In this document: positions 1 to 12,088 of the stretch, in pieces
How the letters are laid out: each line of letters opens with the position of its first letter
Numbering within the stretch: the stretch's first letter is position 1
DNA from: Pseudofabraea citricarpa
Taxonomy: Eukaryota; Ascomycota; Leotiomycetes; Helotiales; Dermateaceae
Direction of reading: 5' to 3'
DNA: 64,000 bases
Assembly: GCA_029641185.1 (NCBI GenBank)
Contig: JAPWGK010000001.1
Coordinates: forward strand, 3,360,501 to 3,424,500
Made by a program: the position numbers and the translations under genes
Notes under the pieces: model-generated
The model's input: only the letters and a program-made list of their open reading frames with translations
What the model was told of the DNA's origin: nothing
The model's database searches: none

Positions 1-1295
1 CATACCTCATAACCAGGACTGAAAATGAGACTTTCATACATGCCAACACAATGTGCAAAGGCGTCGATGTACATGTCCTTGAATCGAAAGTGTTCGGCGA
101 AGTACAGCACAGCAAGTGCATGGTCTGGCTGGCTATTCAGATTGGAATATCCTTCTTCATCCATATATGTCATGATATCTTGGACATTATCCTGACCCTC
201 ATTTCTCCATTCTTCCATACTCCGGAGAAGCTCAACCAGAGCAGCGCCAAGTTGAGTACCAACTAGAGACTTGCCACAGATCCATGCAAAAAAGTTTCGA
301 GTCGCCATATGGTGATGGTATGCCTCCCCTCGCTCTGTGGTGGGGGGTGCCGGGATGTAAAGTTCAACTGCTCGATGAGCCTCGCCAAAATAGCCTGAGT
401 CGCCATGGCTGCTCGAATCTGAAAATGGTGACTCGATGCAGTCCTGCACAAGAAACCTCTCAAGTAGGGGTTGACAATTAGCTGTAATTATGGCATCCAG
501 GGGGATTCGGAATGCTGGTCCTCTGCGGGATTGCCCAACGGCATGAAGGTGAACAAAGCAATCGCCTTCTGGAAGCCATAGTTCAGGGTCCTAAGAATTC
601 AATGTCAGGACTTGACGACAGTAAGACTGCTCGGACAAAGCATTTCTGGAACTTACTCGTCGTAGGCCATCCCATTCCACGGAACTTCTTGACGTGCCGT
701 CCCATTTTCTAATATTGAATTCGACCGAAGGAGATCGCATCTTGGCAGGAGTGGAGTTGTATGTGTGTTTCCAACCTCTTGGTCTGTTCGACATTCCTGT
801 GTAGAGGCAAACGTTCCTCTTACATACTGATCTCACCTGGGGGGTTATTGCTCCATTCTTCTTCCGGAGTGACGGGTTCCTTGACGGAGGGTTTGGCGGC
901 AACACCTGGGCGGCCACAGTCAGACTAATCGATTTTCTGGGCTTCACATAATTTCGATTACTGCAATCACTCAATTGGCCAGAATTCCGATACTCGCTGG
1001 ATCCGGCAGCACCATCTGAGCTAAGTCGTGCTTGAGGTCGATTCTGGGCGAACTCTACCGTCGAGTTCAGAGAATCTTGGTCGCTTACGGACAAGTTGCC
1101 GGTGCACGGTAAGGCTGGCTTCCGAGGATGTACGGGATCAGCATTCGCAATGATAGCAAGTTTCCTGGGCCGTGAGGAAAAGTTGACGTGTGCGGCGACA
1201 TCTCGAAACCACTCCATGGCCAGTGTTTTTGTGGGAGAAGGGTGAGCAGCAGAGCAGAAAGTCTCATCAGACGTGCAGTGGGTCCATGAGCCCAT
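1..1295 (-). CDS. DUF8004-like conserved fungal protein, 3' part missing (runs off left edge)
   Basis: This is the N-terminal part of a protein of unknown function that I recognise as the fungal DUF8004 type. Exon 1 spans 657-1295. A 66-bp intron (591-656, gtaagt...ttcttag) splices in phase 0 to give RRDPELWLPEGDCFVHLHA, and exon 2 continues to the window edge. Family-like landmarks are VGQSRRGPAFRIPLDAI, then ELYIPAPP, then RNFFAWICGKSLVGTQLG, then PDHALAVLYFAEHF, then MYESLIFSPGYE. The last codon (GAG, 6-8) is followed by GTATG, a likely donor of a second intron, where the family normally continues. The start at 1295 is the furthest upstream Met; a second Met at 1217 (MEWFRDVAAH) is an equally good candidate. 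The first 150 residues are low-complexity and Ser/Asn/Pro-rich. The biochemical role is unknown. Confidence 0.8.
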
Positions 1296-4200
1296 TAATC
1301 TATTATACAGCTGGCGGCTTCTTCAGCAGCCAACATTCGCCTTGCCATCAGGCACGGCCTGCAGCAACCCATGTCGACTGACAAGCAAAGACCTCTCGAG
1401 CAGTGCACTGCTGTGCTTTGCTCATGCGTGCTGGGCAATCGATGAGGCAAATCGAGTCGAGTCGATTACATGCTCTATGGGGTTTGTGGCGTAAGCTGAG
1501 AAAGCTTCGGTAAGTGCATTTCAGACGCCACGAAAGCCCCGAGGTTCTGGGTTCGCCTATTGCTCCATCGCCTGGCCTGGTCAATGGCTTTTGAAGTATT
1601 GAATGCAACCGTGCTGCACGCATATCACTACCTACCTACCTACCTACCTATCTATGAACCAGGCACGCCAGGTATTGTCGAAGGCTTCTGAAGTACCTAA
1701 GATACGGTCGCTTCACTGTCGATGAGATGCCAGCTAACCTGGGTGTCTTTACGACGATGATCTCCATTCTCGATCATCAGCCTGGGCTGTTGTCATGGGT
1801 GATCAGCAGCGGGAGTATCCTGTGCTCTTGCAGGTCATGACCTGACGTGACCCGATTGCGAAGCGAGCACTCCTACCTTAGAACGACTTAGTGCCGTGCT
1901 TCAGAAGGATCGAGATGCACCAGCTCCAGCTCCACCACGGGAGCCAGATCTGTGGCGGAGACTCGGTGTGGGGGGGAAAAGAGAATGAATGACCTTTGTT
2001 CACTCGTCTTCTCTGCTCTCGGCCAGCCATTGCAAACTTTGCTTCTGGTGATGTCCGGACCCAACAGAATGCGTCGACTGAAGATACTTTATCCGAGCGT
2101 GGGCACAGGCGACCCCAGATTGTCGATCCGAATGCAGATCTGATTGGCAATCAAAGCACCAACATTTGAACCCTGGACATTTCACCTCGATACCCTGACC
2201 CAAGAATTATTGAATTCTCCGATCCCAAAACCTTCTTTTGGACCGTCGAACGAGAGTAGGTCCTACTACCTAGAATTGCGATGTGATGCATGCTTACTAT
2301 ACAACAATATAGGGCATGTATTTCGTGCATTGTGCTTGAGAGGCTTGAGCCCATCGCCTTCAGCATCTGGAGTCAGTATGATGAGCCTGTTATCATATGA
2401 AGTGGCACCGGGACACGCAGTTATTTAGCGCACACAAGAACTTGGCGGTCTGCCCACACAGTACAGTACATGACAGCCACTGGGATGGGGTGCGATGGGC
2501 CCAGAGCCGACACGACGATCAGGACCTTTCGCAATCTCCTATGGCTTGTTGTACTACGCTGTACCGTACTGCAGAGCACAGCGTGATATGTTGGTCCATT
2601 TGAGCCTGGGAAGGATTTTTCTTGTCATCGTCAGCGGCACGATGAGGAGACCTCACTGGCACAGATCCTTTCCCCCATGATTCAGTGAGCCAGCGCTGCT
2701 CGGAGATCCCCTCTTGCCTTTGCCGGATCAGGATACCTCCGCTTGCAGCCCCTATGGTTCTCGACATGCTCTTGTGTACTGTAGAGGTGGGCGTGGGCGT
2801 GGGCGTTGTTCCGTACCTGTCAGCTGCCTGTCGGTAATTCCACAGACACCACCCCAAAACGCTCTAAACTCAATTGCCGGCTGATTTTCAGGAACCCTTT
2901 ACAACTACGGGGAGTCCCACGCAGAGTGAACCCCTTTTTTCCTCACTTGGATGATGTAGGTGCATCTGGGCTAGATCTTCAGTCAGCGTTGTACTTGGGA
3001 ACGTACGGTGGCTGCCATCCCTCCTCCACAGACCTTCCTGATTGTTCGCGTGGCCTAGTGCTCCCTAGGAGTGTGATGAATGCTCCACCAGTTCTCTTGA
3101 TGAAGTCATGCCGCTCGAGGCTCAATCACTCGTGAAAACTAAGTAGACACGCATTCATACCGCCATTGTGACGATCATCGAATGGCTGTTTCTACTTCGT
3201 CCGATTACCATCTCATATGACTTGGTATGAGAGACGTCATAATTGAGATGTGTGCTCTGACTTTATGGGTCAGTGCAACCTTTGGAGGATATATTCTTGA
3301 CGCCTTAAGTCTTCACGGGTCTGGTAATATACTTTGATGACGGGGAGAAACCTGTACTCGATTATGCTTGTACAAATAAATATTCCTAGCAGTGATTCAG
3401 TATTTAAGGCCTTAACAAGTAACACCCTAAATCATCTAGAAATGTAATTGAATGGAAAAGAATAGATATAAGTACGATGAACCCCTTTAGTTATCTTGAT
3501 GTTTTTCAATGCAAGCCTTTTAGATATACTGCGCATAGAAACACGTCTGATTCCTGAAGGATCTAATACGATGAAGATTATTGCTGGTATTCCCTCATTC
3601 TTATCGAGCCTGGATCTCGTCCAATCGTTTTCAGAGCTTCTCGACACCACTACACTTAGAGAAAGAGCTTCTGAAAGGTAAATGCTTAACCGAAAGCTTT
3701 TTGCGGATAATCCAGCATATTGGAGGCTGGATTATCCAGTATTACAGACACAGTCCAAAATAGATAAGCTGTAACGCTGGATTATCCAGTATTGCAAATA
3801 TGTTATCCATAAGAAACACGTCGTAACACCAGATAATCCAGCATACCTTGCAGTGTATTATCCAGCATTTCGGAGATGTAATCCAGGCTCGACACGGGAA
3901 CCAATTGAAACTAGACCTTCGAAAATAGGTAATCGGGATAAAACCAAGATGGTGAATATGTAGCAAGCATTATCATAAAACAATCAAATTATAGAATATA
4001 TAACCTTATATTCAATTGTTATTATATCGCTCAAGGTCGCAGATCTCAGAGTATTTATAATTTGTTAAGGAGACTAAATACGCTGTTTCTTTTATGTACT
4101 AGGCTTTGGTAAGTATATACTTTTCGAAAATATATTATAATATTAGACTTAAGCTCTAAGCAAAGCCCCAGGGTTCTTCTAGAAACTTGGAACGAATTAA

Positions 4201-4905
4201 AGATTGAGTCTGCTATAGAAAACTAGGTATTAGTCTATTGTTTCTTCCTACATGTACACGAAGTACAAAAAGAGGCATTGCATCCGAAGTACCTAGATAA
4301 GCAATGTGGCTCAACATCCGAGCTTAAGCCATTGGACAAAAGCCCAGTTTACAATATTTCTGAGGCTGCGAGCATCCAAGGTGTCATGTTTGGCAGATTT
4401 CATACCCATGCAAGTGACTGGTTGTGAATATTGCGAGGTATAATAGGAGAAAACACTTTAGCGACATCACCAAACATTACCCTCTTATGATGATACTCTG
4501 CAGCACCAGCAGCATCAAAGGCCATGCTGATGGCCATTCAAATTCCGAAGGATAATCAAGCTGTGTTCCCCACAAATACAGGGATGTCGCGCAGAAGCGA
4601 GGTGGTGGACCAGGTCGGCATGAGCTAAGCTTCGATCCGGATCTAGTATTGATCCGGTTAGATTACCTCAACGACACTCCATTATTTGACAGCTTTCCCT
4701 GAAGATATACTTCCCGCGCGCATTCAAACCAGCACCCACTCTCGTTATCAAGGACATCATCGTACATTGCATGTGATACTACGCGTCGAGGTGTGTGATT
4801 CACACGAGAAACCGACGCGAAATCGCCCCTTCTGAACCTACTGAGCGGGCCTCCCTCATTACAGCCCAGTCGCCTTGGGCACGAATTCACATCCCGACTT
4901 GCAGC
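1296..4905. other. Intergenic region between the DUF8004-like gene and nto1 (shared upstream region)
   Basis: I see no supportable gene here; open frames are short, overlap on both strands and resemble nothing known to me. Both flanking genes are transcribed away from it, so it should hold both promoters. It contains a TACC tetranucleotide run at about 1629-1650, a visibly AT-rich part from roughly 3200 to 4650, and a cluster of near-palindromic repeats at 3705-3870 that is listed separately. Confidence 0.6.
3705..3870. repeat. Cluster of five near-palindromic ATCCAG repeats
   Basis: Five copies of a short motif lie within 166 bases. Near-palindromes CTGGATTATCCAG occur at 3727-3739 and 3777-3789. 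Related forms are GGATAATCCAGCAT at 3705, AGATAATCCAGCAT at 3831 and GTATTATCCAGCATTT at 3855. Spacing is irregular (22-54 bases) and the surroundings are AT-rich. This could be a decayed transposable element or a protein-binding array; the sequence alone does not decide. Confidence 0.6.
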
Positions 4906-7900
4906 ATGGCGCCAACAGAGACTGTAGCTTCCCCAGTCGGGGTGACGCCGAGACCGAAACGCGCGACACAAACGCAATCTGCAGCGCGCAGATCTGAAAA
5001 GGCACCATCAAACGCGCCTGCGATAACACCTACAGCCTCACAACCGCCAAAGAAAAAGCTCAAGCTCAAATACATACCTGGAGGACCTGGAGGTGGTGGA
5101 AGATATCTCGATCCAGAGACGGGGTTGGAAATACCAGTTGGTGGTACAGGGCCAGGCGGGTACAACTACGTTGGTCCTCGAGGACGTGTGGGGCGAGAGA
5201 ACGCAGCGAACGGCGTTGTACCTGTTGTCTATACCAGTCGGAGGGAGAAGAGCACACGGCCAAGAACAACTATGCCGCGACAACCTGCCACCGCTTTGAA
5301 ATTCAGCAGTACGAGCTCCACGGCTCAAGCTGCCGCTGCTGCGCAGAGCGACATTTTCAAACCAAGAGAAGAGCGATCATGGGAAGAATTCCACCCTGAT
5401 CTTGATATCAACTCTTGTTTTATGTCTTTTAGTTTCGACGAAGTTGAGGGGATCGAATCAAACTCTAGACCTACTACACCATCACAGTCTGTGAATGGCT
5501 CCATCAATGGGAGTCAGGATCAGCAAGCTGGGAACGAAAACGAAGAAGGTCGAGCACCTGGTTCTTCTGAAGCTGAATTACAACCAAACTTTAAGCTGCC
5601 TGGAACTCCTGGAGGTGGAAAGCGAAGACCAGGCAGACCACCTAAAGACCCTATAGCATTTTATGCGGCTAGAGCTGCCGCGCAATCCCCTGGGCAGACA
5701 AAACAGATAACCACCACTCCAATTCCAAAGACACCGCGATTTCCTATCCAGAATATCAAACCCAACGAAAAGCTCAATCTACATAAACCATCATTCCGCC
5801 CATCTACGGCTTTTGCGCAGTTCGAGAGAGAACCAGAGCCATATGTAGACCATGCTATGGCAAATGTGGGCTACCAGGTTTCAGACAATTTTATGATCCC
5901 GGAGCACCGCATCTTGTATCTGGGTGGTCCATTTGATGGTGCTTTCCGTGTTGAGTATGAGGCCGATGCACAGGACAGAATCTGGTTGCAGAAATACAAT
6001 GAGCGTGAACGGGCCGGTCTAGAGCATCTTCGAATTGAGATATTTGAGATCACGATCACCAAAATCGAGCTTGAGTGGCATGACTTGGAACGTCGGATAC
6101 CGAAACCTAACCCACGTCCACCGCAAACCCACAGACCGAGATCTAGTTCGGCCGCGGCTGTAAATGGAGAGCCACAAGAGGCGGAAGAGCAAGATAGCAA
6201 GTGTGCTATTTGTGACGATGGAGACTGCGAAAACACTAATGCGATTGTCTTTTGCGATGGTTGTGATCTTGCTGTACATCAAGAGTGCTATGGTGTTCCA
6301 TTTATTCCAGAAGGTCAGTGGCACTGTCGGAAGTGCTACTTGGTTGGCAGTGGAGTACCTGTAAGTGGTCAATTTTTATTCATACTCGCTGTTACTGATT
6401 TTAATCCAGACTTGTCTCTTCTGCCCAAACATCGGTGGGGCCTTCAAACCAACCAATACCTCCAAATGGGCCCATCTTCTTTGTGCTATGTGGATCCCTG
6501 AAGTATCACTCGGCAATCCCTCTTATCTGGAGCCTATTCAAGAGGTTGAGAAAATCCCCAAAACTCGATGGAAGCTGAAATGTTACATCTGTGAGCAACA
6601 AATGGGCGCCTGCATTCAGTGCAGTAATAAGACATGCTATCAATCATTTCACGTCTCATGCGCCAGGAAAGCAAGACTATTCTTGAAGATGAAGAACCAA
6701 CATGGCACACTTGCAATTGTTGATGGCAGCTTTGTTCCTAAGGCTTTCTGTCACAACCATTGCCCTGATGATTATGCAAGGGAAAATCGTGTGTCCGAGG
6801 CAATCATAGAAGCACGTCGGTTCTATAAAAAGGAGATGCGCGGACAGATCTGGGCACAAGATCATCACCATGCCGAAGAGAAAGCAGCACAGTTTAAAGA
6901 GGCAACTCGGCGCAAGGCAATGACACAACATCAACCAAACGAATCTCAGATTATGGGTATGCAAGTATCACAAGCTTTGGCCGAGGGAAATGAGAAGGGA
7001 ATCCAGCCCAACAAAATTGTTTGGAAACTTGCCTCTGGTGCGCCAGTCATACCACAAAAACTGTGCGATAATATTGTTCATTTCATGCAGCGCTTTAACA
7101 TATACAAACGAAAGGCGTTTGTGGAAGATTTGTGCAAATATTGGACTCTGAAACGAGAATCAAAACGAGGCGCACCTCTCCTCAAACGACTGCAGTCACA
7201 AAATGAAAGTTTCTCCTCGATGGAAGTTACTCGCAAGGACTACTATAGCTTGTCTGATGGTAAAGCCAAGCTTGAAAGAAGAATCAAATTTACCCAGCAA
7301 TTGATCAAAGATCTTGAGAGGGTTAAAGATCTTACTGATGGCGTGAAGCATAGAGAGGCTCTAAAGACAAAAATCTTTGATACTCAGATTGAGATTATGG
7401 ATCATATTTACTTCCCAGTTGCAAAATACCTTCCATTGGTTGTTGCTGAAGCTCTTAGGTAAGTCACATCGCTTGGGTTCCTGGTCGGATGCTAACAGTG
7501 ATAGACTTGACGAAAAGAAGGCAGCTTTCTCAGAAGGGTTGTATGTGCTAAAAGAGAAGGTTCGATATCGCCACTATACCAGAGCTTCAGTATTTGCAAG
7601 AGATTTCAGCAAAGCTTTTAGTGCTGGTCTGAGGGATTTAAATGCCACAACCGAAGACATTGGCAACGATGAGGTTTCTCCAACGCAGAAGAAACCTACA
7701 TTTGACTTGAAGGAACGAAAACGACATGCAAAAAGGGTTATCAAAGCTGTTACACCGCAATTGCAACTCGCAGTTCAAACAGAAGCCGAGATACAGGGCA
7801 TGCCGGCTGAAAAATTGCTAGCGGAGTTGGAGCTTGTTCTTGCAGCAGGTTCTGAACCACCGCCACCAAGCCTAGAAGAAATTGCCGATGAGCAAAGCGC

Positions 7901-8537
7901 GAATGGCCACATGGAACATGACTCGATCGAAGTAGAGAGCCCCTCGAAGCGTCGACGTGTAAATGGTATTAAAAGCGAGGAACAATCAGGTCACGAGGCA
8001 GCCATGGACAACGAACTCATGGATGTTGACGCACCTGGTGAAGCTGACAATACTGAAGCCGATGCTCCTGTTGCCAGTATAGAAGATGCCGATATCATTG
8101 AAGCAGACATCAACGGTAATGGCTCGCAGTCTGGTCAAACCAATGGCATCCACACAACTTCCACACCACCAGATTCTCATGGCTACGTCTCAGCGCCTGC
8201 AGTCCAAGTCGCAGATCCCCCAACGCCCCCCATGTCGAACGGCGGAAATGGCACTGAGCACTTTGACTTCCTTACTCACGGCGGTCTACCCTGGTACCTG
8301 AAAGATCTAGGTATCAATGGTCTAGATATCCCTGATACCATCCTCCATGAGCCAGACCCCATAAGTGATGATGAACTGAGCGATATGGATGATGATGAGT
8401 TGAAAGGTCTCGGCGCCGACTTTGGAGAGGGTCTTGGAGATACCCAAGTCGCCACTACGAGTACCGCAGTAGCCACTAGCACTGCGGCGAAGCCTAAGAA
8501 GAGCAAGGCCAAGAAACGCTGGAGGGGTTACAGGTGA
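4906..8537 (+). CDS. nto1: NTO1-type PHD-finger protein (NuA3 histone acetyltransferase complex subunit)
   Basis: Homologue of yeast Nto1 and animal BRPF/Jade scaffolds, which link a MYST acetyltransferase to methylated histone H3 in the nucleus. There are three exons: 4906-6360, 6410-7458 and 7505-8537, with introns of 49 and 46 bp, giving 1178 residues. In order: a basic NLS-like PKKKLKLKY (about residue 47); an AT-hook-like RRPGRPPK (about 240); an EPL-like segment YQVSDNFMIPEHRILYL (about 321); PHD finger 1 from C433 (CAIC..CDGC..HQEC..CRKC); then an extended PHD with CLFCPN, HLLCAMW, CYIC and CYQSFHVSCARKA. The C-terminus is long, acidic and low-complexity, ending in a basic KKSKAKKRWRGYR. 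The first intron falls between the two zinc modules. The start at 4906 (gcagcATGG) is preferred to an in-frame ATG at 4795, since the extra 37 residues look like leader sequence. No bromodomain is visible. Confidence 0.93.
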
Positions 8538-9877
8538 TGAAGTAATAAAGCAACTTGGATGGACGAGAAAAGGAATTGTAACCTTCTAATCCTTTTCTTT
8601 GTAATTTTTTTTTTCTTTTTCACGTCAGGTACGCATCCATTTGATTGTATGATAGCAAGGAAGGACGGTGGAGCGACAAGGGGCTGTGGAATTGGGGCGG
8701 GCGCAAGAACGGCGTTTAAGAGGTATCGAACGGCGACGTAGCATGGACTTTTTTTCTTTTCTCTTCTCTTCGCAGAACCAAGAATTTTTTTTGTTTTTGA
8801 TTGCTCTGGGTTTTACTTTGGAAGTGCGAGGAGGACTTCTCGAATTTTATCTCTACCTCACACATGTACGACGACGACAATAACAACAACAACGACAACA
8901 ACGATACCAAAGCAGCAAGCAGATGAGAAGACACCTTACCTCCCTTGCTCTACTCTTCCACCCTTGCTTTTTTGGAAGAGAGTAATTACAACACATACAA
9001 ATTAATTAAATTGTACATGCATCCTATAAAGCTGGTATGGAGAGATAGGAGGGGACGGACAGAAAGTAAAGTGACGGTTGAATCATTAACGGCAGGAGTA
9101 TACTTACTTGGCAGACAACACCATAACTATCCCTACCAAACTAACCCCCCCTCTGAGCAGCACCACCCCCACTACGTTTTGAGGGCGTGCATGACAGCGA
9201 GGTTAGATGTTCAGGTACTCACGTAGGTAAGCTATAGATTATAGCTACCGTGCGTTCTGACTAGGTGGCTAGGTGGAAACTATATATCCTCTAAAGAAAA
9301 CCAAAAAAAAGAGGGGAATATATATACTAGTCGGTATCGAAAAGAATTCTTGCCTGTACAAAAACCTCATTCCTAACCTCTGGTTCAGTTCAGTCCAGCT
9401 CCATTCAATTCAAAGAGGCAAGGTCGAAGGAACGTTGAATTAAGATTTTGTATTTCTTGTAAGCTTCCTTCCCGTCTCTCTCCTTCCCAACAGAAACGAA
9501 GGGGTTTTGTGTGTTGTGTGTGTTATGTGCATGTCCATTTCTTCTTTCTCTCTCTCTCTGTAGGTCAAGATCCGATCCAACAACGCCATTCCCATTGCCT
9601 CCGAAACAAACCCAACAGAAGAAAAGCAAAAAGAAAAAGAGAAAAAAACTCCGTCGCTGATGAATTTGGGTTTCGGGAGAAGGTTTGTCGAGGAGAATGC
9701 CATCCATCGCCATCGCTGTCGCCATGCATGCCACCCGCGCTCCACCTGTACTTTCACTCAACATTCCACAGAAACAAAAACAAAGAACCCAAAAAATACC
9801 GACAAACATTCCACAGATTTACTCCTGCCTTTCCCCTTAAATAAGCCTGTTGTCTTTGTCTCTATTGCTCTTCCCTT
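8538..9877. other. Convergent intergenic region downstream of nto1
   Basis: This lies between the 3' ends of nto1 (+) and the next gene (-), so it should hold both 3' UTRs. It has T-rich tracts (8605-8620, 8748-8800), an ACG/AAC trinucleotide run near 8868-8905 and CT-rich stretches around 9540-9560. I see no gene. Confidence 0.6.
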
Positions 9878-12088
9878 CTAATCCCATCCGAGGTTTGATA
9901 ATGTCGTTCTCGCATCGCTCTGGCTCATGCCACTCACACCTAGAGCGCGCACCTGACTTCCTTTCCGGAGTCTCTGTATTCCCACAGCCACTTTCCAACT
10001 CTCCTCCTCAGTGAGGACGAAGAGATACCGCTTACCCTCTTGATCACGGATTGAGGCTCTCAACACGTGCAGCCCAGCGGACTTGAGTTCACCTGTCTGA
10101 TGCGCACCACCATTGTTAGTTCTATTTCTGTCTCGGAAACGATCTCGACCAGAAGGCGACGACGAGCCAGCAGAAGAAGAAGCATAAGCAGAATCAGAAA
10201 CATAGGAAGAACGCGAGCTCGAACTGTACGATGACGAAGAAGACGCATAGGACGAAGCAGAATACGCAGACGAAGAAGATGAGTGGCTACAGTTATTTCG
10301 GCACTGCTGCAACATGTCGATGAGGAGTGCATCGGTCTCCTCCGAGGAGGCGGCCCGTTCCTTCTCCATGTTCCAGAGTCGCCGGACAGGATTTTGATGA
10401 GATGCGCGCGCAGAAGGACCAGCTGTAGGCCCAGGTCGGAAGGATGGACACCATACCTCTACGAGTTTCATTGTCCATGCTTTGACGTCCCACTCTCGTT
10501 GTGGAACGCCACGGACATCATCATCTATGAAGAGACCTTCAGTAGTGATGCGTAAGATCAGCCCGTCGGTTACTGATCCTACTCCAGATACAAGCTGTGA
10601 AGTCGGTGATCGGAGAAATGCATTATTGAAAGAGTAAACAGCTTTGATAACAATCTTGTTGGGGTCTTTCGTACTATATGGACCACGGTGCGAAGGTGGC
10701 GGTGTAGTACGAGAGGTGGATTGAGAGGCTGCGTATGAGGATTCCGAATAGAGAGAGTTGAGTGACTTCTTTCGCATCGGTTTCTTTGGTTTATCATAGG
10801 GTCGGTAAGAGTAGGCATCGTCCTCTTCAGTACCTAGATATGTCTTTGCTGTTGGAGGTGGGGGTGGTTTCTTAGTAGGTGAAGCAGGTTGCGAAGTAGG
10901 TTGCGGAGGAGGAGGTTTGGGAGGCCCATTTGGCCATAGGGGTGTCTTTTCGCCAGTCGCAGAAAAAGCATAACTACTTCCCTTGGGTTTTGCATTTAGC
11001 CTTGCAGCCATCGCCGCCGCAGCCACTCTCTCAGCCGCAGCCTTCTTTTCGGCGTCTGCTTTCTCTTTTTGCTTTCTCTCTCGTTCTTCTCGTTCTCGTG
11101 CATCCTTTTCTCGCGCCTCTTTTAGTCTCTTCTCGAGCTCCTCTCTTCTCTTCTTTTCGGCTTCCTTGGCCTTTCGCTCTTCCTCCTTCTTTCTCGTCTC
11201 CTCTCTCGCCTTCTCCCATTGGGTCTTGACAGGAGGGGGCTGTGCGGCAGGTTTTGGAGCCGGCTGAGGAGTAGGAGTAAAAGCAGGAGCAGGTTTTGGT
11301 GTTGGAGTTGGCTGAGGTGCAGCCGGCTTTGGAGGAGGTGTAGCAGCAGCTGGCTTTGGCGGTGGTGGAGCCGCAGCTGGTCTTGGAGCTGGCTTTGGAG
11401 GAGGTGGACTCTGTGGTGGAGGAGGACTTTGAGGTGGTGGTGCGGCTCGAGGTGGAGGAGCACTTCTGGGAGGACTTTGTGGAGGTGGAGTCTCCGGAGC
11501 ATAACGTGGTGGTGGTGGTGGTGAGTCATGCTGTGAAGCACCATAAGATGTGCTTGCACCAGGCATTGGCCCACCACGTTGCTGCCATGAAGATCTTGGT
11601 GGTGGACCTGATTGAGCGCCCGGAGGAGGACCTGATTGAGGACCAGCATTTGGGGGAGGTGCATTTGCGTGACCGTTTGCCCTGCCATGTGCATATGACT
11701 GCGAAGAGCCCCCAGGTGGAGGAGCAGTACTTCCTCCTCCTCCTCCAGGCCCGGGCCCGCCTTCACTCTGTATTCTTCCCAATGCCCACGCCCCTACCCC
11801 TATTGCTACCATGATCAAGACCATTCCCATTCCTCCCGATCCCTTCACGCTATTCCACCATTGTTGTACAGCGGGTGTGATAATTGACCATAATACCACG
11901 AGTAACAGAGCTGATGCAAAGCCAGCTGCGAAACTATTGACATTTGGTTGTAGTGAAGGCAGGTAAAGAAAGCCCGAGCCGGCAGCATGTGGCGGAATAA
12001 TGAAAATGTCATAGTTTCCCGGAGGCAGTCCTCCTGAGCCAGATTTTGGTGACTCGCCATGAGGCGGTGGTGGTGGAGGAGGATTCAT
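9878..12088 (-). CDS. Unknown two-TM protein with proline-rich region and charged helix
   Basis: A single-exon protein of 736 residues that I do not recognise as a named family. An N-terminal polyproline start (MNPPPPPPPHGE) is followed by two hydrophobic segments at about 52-71 and 86-104. Next come a Gly/Pro-rich linker (112-290, many PPPP runs), an uninterrupted Lys/Glu/Arg-rich helix (about 290-365, EEERKAKEAEKKRREELEKR) and a basic SR-type linker. The C-terminal 270 residues are better conserved in character: KIVIKAVYSFNNAFLRSPTS, ITTEGLFIDDD, REWDVKAWTMKLVEVWCPSF, RYLFVLTEEESWKVAVGIQRL. The alternation of beta-strands with VWCPS and ESWKVAVGI suggests a PH-like fold, which is inference. 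It is probably a membrane-anchored protein with a long cytosolic tail. It is transcribed convergently with nto1. Confidence 0.85.
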   Translation of the reverse strand: MNPPPPPPPHGESPKSGSGGLPPGNYDIFIIPPHAAGSGFLYLPSLQPNVNSFAAGFASALLLVVLWSIITPAVQQWWNSVKGSGGMGMVLIMVAIGVGAWALGRIQSEGGPGPGGGGGSTAPPPGGSSQSYAHGRANGHANAPPPNAGPQSGPPPGAQSGPPPRSSWQQRGGPMPGASTSYGASQHDSPPPPPRYAPETPPPQSPPRSAPPPRAAPPPQSPPPPQSPPPPKPAPRPAAAPPPPKPAAATPPPKPAAPQPTPTPKPAPAFTPTPQPAPKPAAQPPPVKTQWEKAREETRKKEEERKAKEAEKKRREELEKRLKEAREKDAREREERERKQKEKADAEKKAAAERVAAAAMAARLNAKPKGSSYAFSATGEKTPLWPNGPPKPPPPQPTSQPASPTKKPPPPPTAKTYLGTEEDDAYSYRPYDKPKKPMRKKSLNSLYSESSYAASQSTSRTTPPPSHRGPYSTKDPNKIVIKAVYSFNNAFLRSPTSQLVSGVGSVTDGLILRITTEGLFIDDDVRGVPQREWDVKAWTMKLVEVWCPSFRPGPTAGPSARASHQNPVRRLWNMEKERAASSEETDALLIDMLQQCRNNCSHSSSSSAYSASSYASSSSSYSSSSRSSYVSDSAYASSSAGSSSPSGRDRFRDRNRTNNGGAHQTGELKSAGLHVLRASIRDQEGKRYLFVLTEEESWKVAVGIQRLRKGSQVRALGVSGMSQSDARTTLSNLGWD

